The notes beneath the pieces are model-generated. The model had not been told where the DNA came from and searched no databases. It saw nothing but the letters and a program-made list of their open reading frames with translations. Below, piece after piece: positions 49,730-56,016 of a stretch of 64,000 nucleotides of DNA (within the stretch, counting starts at the first letter, position 1; each line of letters begins with the position of its first letter). This stretch comes from Gimesia fumaroli (lineage in GTDB: Bacteria > Planctomycetota > Planctomycetia > Planctomycetales > Planctomycetaceae), in contig NZ_CP037452.1 in the NCBI RefSeq assembly GCF_007754425.1, positions 5,059,164 through 5,123,163 on the forward strand, read 5' to 3'. Both the position numbers and the translations under genes were made by a program.

Positions 49730-50059
49730 ATGTTGAAACAACTTTGGAATGACGAAGCTGGTTTCGTAATTTCTGCGGAATTAGTTCTCGTTCTGACTAT
49801 CGCCGTTCTGGCCATGATCGTTGGACTGAGCGAAGTCGCTGTCGCTGTAAACACTGAATTAAACGATATTTCAAACGCAATCGGAGCCCTGAACCAGAGC
49901 TATGCTTATACTGGTTTCACTGGAAATGGTGGAAAAAGCAAGAGCTTTTATGCCGGTTCACGGTTTAACGACGCTACTGATGACTGTGACCTGAACACCA
50001 CATGTGACCTGGTAACTGGTACTGCCATCGTTACCGCTTCTGAAGCTATTACTCCTTAG
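49730..50059 (+). CDS. Pilin-like small membrane/surface protein, paralogue 2
   Basis: The 109 aa product begins MLKQLWNDEAGFVISAEL and has one hydrophobic helix (LVLVLTIAVLAMIVGLSEVA). NTELNDISNAIGALNQSYAY, a Gly/Ser/Lys-rich turn, DDCDLNTTCDLV and a Thr/Ser/Ala tail follow. ATG 49730 is preceded by ACAAGGAACTCAAAC, nearly the same ribosome-binding segment as genes 1 and 3. It is closest to paralogue 3, differing mainly in the central loop and tail. The likely role is an exported, membrane-inserted structural subunit; assembly genes are not nearby. Strong identity over the N-terminal 55 residues indicates recent duplication or selection for polymer packing. Confidence 0.82.
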   Translation: MLKQLWNDEAGFVISAELVLVLTIAVLAMIVGLSEVAVAVNTELNDISNAIGALNQSYAYTGFTGNGGKSKSFYAGSRFNDATDDCDLNTTCDLVTGTAIVTASEAITP

Positions 50060-50088
50060 TATTAGTTTTAGTTCATAGTAATTACGAA

Positions 50089-50120
50089 AACTCTGTTCAG
50101 GTATCATCCTGAGCAGAGTT
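50089..50120 (+). terminator. Hairpin downstream of pilin-like gene 2
   Basis: AACTCTGTTCAGG pairs with CCTGAGCAGAGTT (one G-T) around TATCAT. The same stem recurs after gene 3, but here the tail is CTCTC, not a T-run, so termination is probably weaker. Confidence 0.6.
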
Positions 50121-50295
50121 CTCTCAAAATGACTTAGTCACTCTGAATTGACGACCTGGCAAGCCATACCCAGGGCGATTCGGAGACGATGTATAATAAT
50201 TCGCTCAACTGATTGACAGTCGTTTTAACAGACTGTTCAAGATTTTTGATAGCCTGTGTTGCCGGAAGACAACCAATCAATCTTTCTACGTCTTT

Positions 50296-50684
50296 ATGAC
50301 TCTCTCATCGACTATCTATGTAAATTCTATCTTTGATTACATTTATAGCGATTCCAAAGATGTGTTTCTTTCTCTCCACACGCTTTGTGGACTTCTGGCA
50401 TCAATGTTTCTTTTTTTGTCTGGCACACCGACTGCGTTATGGGCTGAGCATAACAAGTTGAATCGAATTGAAAAAACCAGGACGTCTGGTTGGTTTATGA
50501 TCACATATTGATTCGCAGCGTTGTGACCCGTGTTGAGGCTTCTTCTATTTCTTGCGATTTGTCCCCGAAAGAAGAAGAGGAGCTAACTGCATTGCATGAA
50601 GGTGAGAGAGCATTCAATGCGAATGATGCCATTGGCACCATTTTGGGCTTCCATTGCTCCGCGGGTCATAACGTGTGCATTTAA
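50296..50684 (+). pseudogene. Possible remnant of a small secreted protein gene (two overlapping frames)
   Basis: One frame (50296-50511, 71 aa) encodes a hydrophobic stretch with a signal-peptide look (LCGLLASMFLFLSGTPTALWA) followed by HNKLNRIEKTR, then stops. A second frame open from 50472 to 50684 continues with polar sequence (SPKEEEELTALHEGERAFNA). Read together across a frameshift near 50475-50510 they would give one secreted protein of about 125 aa. No ribosome-binding site or homologue is recognised, so this may equally be chance. Confidence 0.3.
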
Positions 50685-50718
50685 AGATATTTAGGAAAAC
50701 AATACTGCAGTTTGTACC

Positions 50719-50744
50719 GTGAAATTACTGGCCGGTAATTTCAC
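50719..50744 (+). promoter_or_regulatory. Leader hairpin H1 of pilin-like gene 3
   Basis: A perfect 10-bp stem GTGAAATTAC/GTAATTTCAC surrounds loop TGGCCG, which keeps the CCGG(T) core seen in the H1 loops of leaders 1 and 2. It ends 161 nt before ATG 50906. Confidence 0.6.
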
Positions 50745-50807
50745 AAATGTGCCTGAATGGAGCGTTGTCTCTGACTCTGGCTTTGAGAGAAATATTGCTC
50801 TTGTGAT

Positions 50808-50855
50808 ATGGATCTCTTCGTTTTGGATCCGTTTTTCATTTTGAAAAATCGATCC
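50808..50855 (+). promoter_or_regulatory. Mutually exclusive leader hairpins H2/H3 of pilin-like gene 3
   Basis: H2 pairs ATGGATC (50808-50814) with GATCCGT (50826-50832). H3 pairs TTTTTCA with TGAAAAA (50832-50848), extendable by GGATC/GATCC (50825-50829 with 50851-50855). The GGATCC segment belongs to both, so the two folds compete. H3 ends 50 nt before the start codon. Confidence 0.5.
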
Positions 50856-50905
50856 GCAAATCGTCTCTCAACTAAATTTAAGAAAAAACCAAGGAACTCA
50901 CTAGT

Positions 50906-51235
50906 ATGTTAAATCAACTTTGGAACGATGAAGCAGGTTTCGTAATTTCCGCAGAATTAGTACTCGTTTTGACCATCGCTGTACTGGCTATGATCGTCGG
51001 ACTGAGCGAAGTTGCTGTTGCTGTTAACACTGAATTGAACGACATTTCAAACGCAATCGGATCACTGAACCAGAGCTATGCTTACACTGGTTTCGCTGGA
51101 ACAGGTGGAAAAAACAAGAGCCACTACGCTGGTTCACGTTTCAACGACGCTGTCGATGACTGCGACCTGAACACCACTTGCGATCTGGTAACAGGTTCAA
51201 CTGCTGTAACTGCTTCTGAATCAGTTACTCCGTAA
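50906..51235 (+). CDS. Pilin-like small membrane/surface protein, paralogue 3
   Basis: The 109 aa product is nearly identical to paralogue 2 over the first 60 residues (MLNQLWNDEAGFVISAEL, then the same hydrophobic helix and VNTELNDISNAIGSLNQSYA). It has a central GTGGKNKSHYAGSRF loop, DDCDLNTTCDLV, and an ASESVTP end. ATG 50906 follows ACCAAGGAACTCACTAGT. Its terminator-like hairpin lies only 22 nt before gene 4, so genes 3 and 4 may share one transcript with partial read-through. A structural surface-polymer subunit is the favoured role. Confidence 0.83.
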   Translation: MLNQLWNDEAGFVISAELVLVLTIAVLAMIVGLSEVAVAVNTELNDISNAIGSLNQSYAYTGFAGTGGKNKSHYAGSRFNDAVDDCDLNTTCDLVTGSTAVTASESVTP

Positions 51236-51258
51236 TTTTGATTACGATCAAATTCACA

Positions 51259-51294
51259 AACTCTGTTCAGGAGCTTCCTGAACAGAGTTTTTTT
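51259..51294 (+). terminator. Rho-independent terminator between pilin-like genes 3 and 4
   Basis: A perfect 14-bp stem AACTCTGTTCAGGA/TCCTGAACAGAGTT with loop GCT is followed by a run of T to 51294. It is homologous to the hairpin after gene 2. Confidence 0.9.
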
Positions 51295-51315
51295 CCAAAT
51301 GGGGGATAAAAAATC

Positions 51316-51654
51316 ATGATGCGGGCTTTATGGCAAGATGAAAGTGGATTTGTAATTTCAGCAGAACTGGTTCTGGTGCTGACCATCGTTGTGCTGGCTG
51401 TGATTGTCGGACTGAGTGAAGTCGCTATTTCTGTAAACACCGAATTAAACGATGTCTCAAATGCGATCGGGGCACTGAATCAGAGTTATGCTTATACCGG
51501 TTTTACTGCCAGCACGTTCTGTGAAGGTAAAGCGAAAAGTCACTACGCTGGTTCCGCGTTTCATGATGCAGTCGATGACTGTGATCTGAACACGTCCTGT
51601 GATCTGGTGACAGGAACAAACGCCGTGACTGCTTCTGAAAGTGTCACTCCGTAA
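51316..51654 (+). CDS. Pilin-like small membrane/surface protein, paralogue 4
   Basis: The 112 aa product begins MMRALWQDESGFVISAEL with the shared hydrophobic helix (LVLVLTIVVLAVIVGLSEVA). It diverges in the loop, which is longer and contains an extra Cys (STFCEGKAKSHYAGSAF). DDCDLNTSCDLVTG and ASESVTP end the chain. Three Cys rather than two means one could be free for intermolecular bonding. It has no long leader: it starts 22 nt after the terminator of gene 3, with GGGGGAT as ribosome-binding site. Its expression therefore probably depends on read-through, giving a minor subunit. Confidence 0.82.
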   Translation: MMRALWQDESGFVISAELVLVLTIVVLAVIVGLSEVAISVNTELNDVSNAIGALNQSYAYTGFTASTFCEGKAKSHYAGSAFHDAVDDCDLNTSCDLVTGTNAVTASESVTP

Positions 51655-51683
51655 TTCCAACTGTAACAACTCAACTCTCTCAG

Positions 51684-51717
51684 AGAACCGGTGGGATCCC
51701 CGCCGGTTCTTTTTTTA
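51684..51717 (+). terminator. Rho-independent terminator of pilin-like gene 4
   Basis: AGAACCGGTGGG pairs with CCCGCCGGTTCT (12 bp, one T-G) around loop ATC and is followed by seven T residues. Confidence 0.92.
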
Positions 51718-51969
51718 CGATTAGAGAGACTTACACTTTGTTTAAAAAATGTGTTCAACCCACTTAACATCCGGGACCAATCGCGCTCCCCCTGGTTTCC
51801 CGGCGTTTACCCTAACAGAAAAGACGTAAACAAAGGGTAACAAAAGAGATAAGCCTGCTCTTTCGAACGCGGATTTCCTCATTGGTGCTGTTCTGGCACA
51901 CAGTCTGCGTTTAGTTTCGTCAGGTCGATGTTTTGAATGCATGTTCAAACAAAATTGACTGAAACGTAA

Positions 51970-52003
51970 AAACACTCTCTCACGAAAACAAACACTCTCT
52001 CAC
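51970..52003 (+). repeat. Direct repeat AAACACTCTCTCAC, 20-bp period, upstream of pilin-like gene 5
   Basis: The 14-mer occurs at 51970-51983 and 51990-52003. A period of 20 bp is close to two helical turns, as expected for a pair of regulator sites. It lies about 65 nt before ATG 52068. Confidence 0.45.
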
Positions 52004-52067
52004 AGTGCCGAACATCGTTTAATCGAAGTTCAGGCACGCTCTACAACTAAGTTAAGGGGACTCTCAA

Positions 52068-52403
52068 ATGTTAGGTATCGTACGCCGTTTGTACAATGAC
52101 GAAGCAGGTTTCATCATTTCAGCCGAATTAGTTTTGGTCTTAACGATCGCTGTCCTGGCAATGATCGTTGGCTTAAGCGAAGTTGCCGTCGCCGTGAACA
52201 CGGAATTGAACGACGTTTCCAACGCAATTGGTGCGCTGAACCAGACGTACGCCTTCACCGGTTTCTGGTCAGGCAGCCACGGCAAAACCAAAAGCTATTA
52301 CATGGGCAGTGAATTTGACGATGCCTTTGACGATTGTGACTTGAACACAAGCTGCGACATCGTCTGTGGGGCAGAAGGCCTGCGATCTGAAGGTGGCTAT
52401 TAA
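52068..52403 (+). CDS. Pilin-like small membrane/surface protein, paralogue 5
   Basis: The 111 aa product begins MLGIVRRLYNDEAGFIISAE and shares the hydrophobic helix and VNTELNDVSNAIGALNQTYA with the others. The loop is distinct (GFWSGSHGKTKSYYMGSEF). DDCDLNTSCDIVCG has a third Cys right after the conserved pair, and the tail ends EGGY, closest to paralogue 1. ATG 52068 follows AAGGGGACTCTCAA. It has its own leader with a direct repeat and is probably regulated apart from genes 1-4. It is the last copy and converges on the YTV-type gene. Confidence 0.82.
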   Translation: MLGIVRRLYNDEAGFIISAELVLVLTIAVLAMIVGLSEVAVAVNTELNDVSNAIGALNQTYAFTGFWSGSHGKTKSYYMGSEFDDAFDDCDLNTSCDIVCGAEGLRSEGGY

Positions 52404-52418
52404 GCCTTGACACTGAAT

Positions 52419-52444
52419 TGACTGCCTGGATTCTTAGGCAGTCA
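52419..52444 (+). terminator. Hairpin downstream of pilin-like gene 5
   Basis: TGACTGCCT/AGGCAGTCA forms a perfect 9-bp stem with an 8 nt loop. Only TTTAG follows, so it is a weak terminator. Confidence 0.5.
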
Positions 52445-52496
52445 TTTAGACAGAAAAGAGTTTGATTGCTTTTCGTCGATCATTCCCTGCAGGGAA

Positions 52497-52538
52497 TATA
52501 AAAATAGAGGCAAGTTTCAAATGAAACCTGCCTCTATT
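52497..52538 (-). terminator. Terminator of the YTV-type protein gene
   Basis: AATAGAGGCA-A-GTTTC pairs with GAAAC-C-TGCCTCTATT (one mismatch) around AAAT. On the minus strand it is followed by TTTTTATA. It lies 31 nt beyond the stop of the YTV-type gene. Confidence 0.85.
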
Positions 52539-52569
52539 CGTTTACTTCACAAGCGAATCGCAAAGTCGA

Positions 52570-53901
52570 CTATGCAGAAACATCTGGTTTTTCTGGTGCC
52601 GATTTGGGATTTGCTTCTGGTTCTGGCAGTGGTTCCGGAACCACTGGTTTTGCTGATTCCCGACTTTGAGGTACCAGCCCACAATTGCCGGTTGCACAGG
52701 CAGTCGTCGGACAGACCGTTTGGGGAACCATTGTGCAAACTTCGTAAGGAACCTTACGAGCCACACACTTGGAAACATAGCGTGTGCAATTAACTGGTAC
52801 CTGTTTTGGTACGCAACGAGCAACACGGTGTGTGACTGTGAACGGAACTTTCCGAGTGATGCACTCAGCAACTTTGCGGGTGCATTTCTCTGAAACCATT
52901 TTACAGGTTTGCACGGGAACTTTACGGACTCGTTCTTCACAAACCCAGTTACAGGTCTGGTAAGGAACTTTCTGAGCAACCGTTTCCGTGACCCAGCGAC
53001 AAGTCCGGTAAGGAACCTTGGTGACAACCACTTCCGGTACCATTTTACAGACTTTGACAGGAACCTTTTTAACGATCACTTCAGGCACATAACGTGTCAC
53101 CTGAACCGGACAGCTCTGACGAACCACCTGGGGAACGTATTGCGTACAAGGAACCTGGCAAGCGACTCTTTTCAGTCGCCAGACTTTCCGACAGTGTGTT
53201 CTGCCGGGAACCTGAACCATGGTCATCCGGGGAACGCCACAGGCATCCGTCGTCCAACAAGGACGACATTTGCCCCGTTTTTGAATCTGTTTGGTTTCCC
53301 AAACGCCCCGTAAACGGTGCACGGTACGGTACGTGGTCACGGGTTTCATCACCGTGTAGCAACGTTCCTGGTTCACGGTTTCCGTAACAGGACGCATCAC
53401 CGTCTGGCGGCATTCCTGCTCGATTGTTTCCACAACCGGTCGCATCACGGTACGACGACACTCCCGCTCATGATTTTCCCAGACAGGGCGCTGTACCTGA
53501 TAACTGCAATCGCGATACTTAGTCTCGACAACAGGGCGTCGCACAGTGTAACGTTCTTCACGTTCCGATGTTTGATATACCGGTTTCTGTACCGTATATT
53601 CGACATCGCGGTAAACCGTTTCATTCACCATGCGATAACAGGTTTGTTTCTTGTCTTCGTAGACTGTCTCGTATTCAGTACGATAAGCCGTATACTGCTG
53701 AGGTTCTAAAACCCGGTCGTATACTGTACGGTAGCATGTTTTCCGCTCAACACGACAAGCGGTGTAACAGGCCGTTGGTTGACAGGCAACAGTGGGGCAA
53801 CAGTTATAACTGGCTGCTCCAAAATACCTGCAGGCTTGTGCTGAATCGCTGACAGCCAGCATTGCCACAGCGGCAAATGCCAAGGCTAAAGTCTTTCTCA
53901 T
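52570..53901 (-). CDS. Cys-rich YTV-type surface protein
   Basis: From ATG 53901, preceded by a strong GGAGGGGG, the product is 443 aa with a signal peptide (MRKTLALAFAAVAMLAVSDS, then AQA). The mature chain is built from short repeats. The first half carries YxTxYETVYEDK, YTVQKPVYQT, YTVRRPVVET and VMRPVVETIEQECR. The second half has a roughly 22-residue unit with V-P-x-x-x-C (KVPVKVCKMVPEVVVT, KVPYRTCRWVTETVAQ, KVPYQTCNWVCEERV). Cysteines recur at regular spacing, implying a cross-linked, filamentous or sheet-like protein. Planctomycete cell-wall proteins with repeated YTV motifs have been described in Rhodopirellula, and this fits that class. The C-terminus is Pro/Glu-rich. It converges on the pilin-like array. 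Confidence 0.85.
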   Translation of the reverse strand: MRKTLALAFAAVAMLAVSDSAQACRYFGAASYNCCPTVACQPTACYTACRVERKTCYRTVYDRVLEPQQYTAYRTEYETVYEDKKQTCYRMVNETVYRDVEYTVQKPVYQTSEREERYTVRRPVVETKYRDCSYQVQRPVWENHERECRRTVMRPVVETIEQECRQTVMRPVTETVNQERCYTVMKPVTTYRTVHRLRGVWETKQIQKRGKCRPCWTTDACGVPRMTMVQVPGRTHCRKVWRLKRVACQVPCTQYVPQVVRQSCPVQVTRYVPEVIVKKVPVKVCKMVPEVVVTKVPYRTCRWVTETVAQKVPYQTCNWVCEERVRKVPVQTCKMVSEKCTRKVAECITRKVPFTVTHRVARCVPKQVPVNCTRYVSKCVARKVPYEVCTMVPQTVCPTTACATGNCGLVPQSRESAKPVVPEPLPEPEANPKSAPEKPDVSA

Positions 53902-54308
53902 TTTTCCCCCTCCAAAAAAGTGCGTCACATGATGAAAGTGTGCGTTTTCCGAATTTCCATTTCATACATGACTGCCTGCATTATTGACATGACCTGAAAA
54001 AAGATGCAAATCAAAAGCTGACGTCTCGTATGGAAAAAACAAAATCGCATCGGATTGTTCTATCTAGCACTCAAGCATAGATCACATAGTTTTGGTAACT
54101 TGAGGAAAAAAGGGGGATATAACTTTTTAGTTAAGAGGTCGATCGCGCTTTCACTTTACAATCGTTATCACCTGCAAAGTTTCACAAAAGCAACACAGGT
54201 GCGCGTTAAACTATTGTCAGATAGCAACATGAGCCCGAAACACAACAGTAGACCGGGACCCAAAAACGTCTGGCATCCAGGCATCTAAATGGTTGGATGC
54301 ATTCAGGT
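53902..54308. other. Intergenic region upstream of the YTV-type gene
   Basis: This 407 bp gap holds the YTV-gene leader, AT-rich sequence likely to include its promoter, and near its right end a GCATCCA/TGGATGC hairpin (54273-54300). No convincing coding frame is present; the plus frame at 54055-54288 lacks an RBS and family features. Confidence 0.5.
54262..54300 (-). terminator. Probable weak terminator after the nucleotidyltransferase gene
   Basis: A 7-bp stem GCATCCA/TGGATGC with a 14 nt loop is followed on the minus strand, six bases later, by TTTTTG. It sits just past the stop at 54309. Confidence 0.4.
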
Positions 54309-54944
54309 TCAGAAATCTTCAGAAAATTGCTGCTGTACCGATTCGAAATCTGCAGGCGTATCCAGATCAATCAGAATTTCCGGAAAATCGCATTCGAACA
54401 ATTTGGGTTGAATCCCATGATTCTTCCATAATGCATTGATTCCTTCATCATTCTGAAGCGCAAAGACGTCTCTGGAAACGGACCAGCGAAAAAATGCGGG
54501 ATGTCCTTTTTGATTCTGAAAGGTCGGAACCATGACGTCTGCCTCGCATTGCTCCCAGGCCTGATAAAGTACTTCAAGCACCTCACGCTTGAGGACCGGA
54601 TGATCTGCGGGGATTAACAGCCAGCTGTCCTGTTCTTCAGGTTGATAGTGGGCTTCAATCCACTCCAGACCAATTTGAACGCTTTGTTTCATATCGGGCG
54701 GATCTACTTCTGGTTGAATCAAATCCAGATCCATATCGGAAAGATGATCTTTCAATCGCTCATCATCCTTGCGGGTTACAATCACAATCCGGGTAATAAA
54801 CGGCGCACTTAATCCGTGAACCAGTCGCTGGATTACGGTTTCCTTACCAAGTGTCAGCAGCAGTTTGTGTGTACCCATGCGGCGGCTCCTGCCAGCAGCC
54901 GGAATAATGACAAACAGTCGTGGCGGTGTATTTACGTTGCTCAT
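54309..54944 (-). CDS. MobA/MocA-like nucleotidyltransferase
   Basis: The 211 aa protein starts VIIPAAGRSRRMGTHK, the nucleotide-binding Gly-Arg loop of NTP transferases, with LLLTLGKETVIQRLVHGL next. LLIPADHPVLKREVLEVL gives the conserved Asp, and KGHPAFFRWSV and DLDTPADFESVQ match the MocA/molybdenum-cofactor cytidylyltransferase subfamily. It would attach a nucleotide to molybdopterin or a related substrate. No other molybdenum genes are nearby, so the substrate assignment is tentative. It starts at ATG 54944 and diverges from surE. Confidence 0.85.
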   Translation of the reverse strand: MSNVNTPPRLFVIIPAAGRSRRMGTHKLLLTLGKETVIQRLVHGLSAPFITRIVIVTRKDDERLKDHLSDMDLDLIQPEVDPPDMKQSVQIGLEWIEAHYQPEEQDSWLLIPADHPVLKREVLEVLYQAWEQCEADVMVPTFQNQKGHPAFFRWSVSRDVFALQNDEGINALWKNHGIQPKLFECDFPEILIDLDTPADFESVQQQFSEDF

Positions 54945-55046
54945 TCGGATAAAATATCAATGACTTGTTCAAACAGAAATACTGAAAACCACAGGGCCGC
55001 TCGCAAACTGAGCCCCCTGCTCTCTCTTATTACTTGAGGTAGTTTA

Positions 55047-55850
55047 GTGCAAATCTTATTAACCAACGATGACGGAATTCATGCCCCTGGGATTCGAAGC
55101 CTGCAAAAGGCGCTCACCCAGCTGGGCGATGTCGAAGTCGTTGCCCCTTTATCTGAGCAGAGTGGCGTCGGCTTAAGTATCACCTATCTTCATCCACTGA
55201 TGATACATCAGGAATTCGAAGAGGAACAGCACTGGGGCTGGGCCGTTGCCGGCAGTCCGGCAGATTGTGTCAAACTGGGAATCCTGGAATTCTGCCCTAA
55301 ACGCCCCGATCTGATAGTGAGCGGGATCAATTCCGGGTCGAACGTAGGAATCAATGTACTGTATTCGGGAACCGTCGCCGGTGCGATTGAAGGTGCTTTT
55401 GCCGGCATCACCTCGATCGCCATTTCCGCCGCCAGTAGTTTTTCGAATGACATCAAACCTGACTATGATCAATATGCAGAACAGAGTATTCCAATCATCA
55501 AAAAACTATTACAGGAAAACTCAGGTTCCAATAGACTCTGGAATGTGAATTTTCCGGAAACGAAACCAGAATGGCCACGCGGCGTGAAATGGACATCACT
55601 CGGCGTCAAACGACACTTTGATGTGATGGAAAAACGCATCGACCCACGAGGACGCCCTTACTACTGGAGTGGTCTGGATCCCATTAGTAACCACCGACTG
55701 GAAGCAGGCACCGACATACAGGAGTTATCCGAAGGCTTTGTAACGGTCACTCCGCTCAAGTTTGATCTCACCGATCATACATTACTCAATGAAACATTAA
55801 ACGGAGAGACTAACCGAGAACTCGATCTGGATTTACAAAATCCAGGATGA
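55047..55850 (+). CDS. surE: 5'-nucleotidase SurE
   Basis: The 267 aa protein has the SurE signature from its first residues: [17 protein letters not shown] with the metal-binding Asp-Asp, then [23 protein letters not shown] and [13 protein letters not shown] with [13 protein letters not shown] complete the active site. It dephosphorylates nucleoside 5'- and 3'-monophosphates and is linked to stress survival. The start is GTG 55047 with GAGGT upstream. The length is typical. It precedes the sensor-kinase gene by 166 bp on the same strand. Confidence 0.94.
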   Translation: MQILLTNDDGIHAPGIRSLQKALTQLGDVEVVAPLSEQSGVGLSITYLHPLMIHQEFEEEQHWGWAVAGSPADCVKLGILEFCPKRPDLIVSGINSGSNVGINVLYSGTVAGAIEGAFAGITSIAISAASSFSNDIKPDYDQYAEQSIPIIKKLLQENSGSNRLWNVNFPETKPEWPRGVKWTSLGVKRHFDVMEKRIDPRGRPYYWSGLDPISNHRLEAGTDIQELSEGFVTVTPLKFDLTDHTLLNETLNGETNRELDLDLQNPG

Positions 55851-56016
55851 CGGTCAGCTGAATCGGGGTGCAAAATTTGACATTCGGCTTCAATTCCAGT
55901 TACCATTGACGTTAGTGAATCCATTTTCATTTGATTGATTTTTTCAGTTTCAAAATTTACTCCTGCTAACCACGACTCTCCAGGACGTTCTTTCCAATGC
56001 GATTAAGAGGTAAGCA

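Larger units (their letters stand above)
50060..50905. other. Non-coding spacer and leader of pilin-like gene 3
   Basis: This 846 bp region starts with the gene 2 hairpin (50089-50120). A further inverted repeat TTGACAGTC/GACTGTTCAA lies at 50213-50240. The middle (50296-50684) has two short overlapping open frames, described separately. The end is a structured leader with hairpins at 50719-50744 and 50808-50855. Confidence 0.5.
51655..52067. other. Non-coding spacer and leader of pilin-like gene 5
   Basis: This 413 bp stretch contains the gene 4 terminator (51684-51717), a TTACCCT/AGGGTAA inverted repeat near 51808-51838, a direct repeat at 51970-52003 and a hairpin GTGCCGAAC/GTTC-A-GGCAC near 52005-52045. 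The short minus-strand frame at 51742-51975 lacks coding character. Confidence 0.5.

Noticed and set aside
51742-51975. 77-codon minus-strand frame before pilin-like gene 5
   Set aside because: It has no RBS or recognisable domain and overlaps the probable leader and operator region.
52542-53709. Several open frames on both strands and repeats within the YTV-type gene, at first suggestive of a CRISPR or satellite array
   Set aside because: The repeats are degenerate, in frame and encode the Cys/Val/Pro units; spacing is not of the repeat-spacer type.
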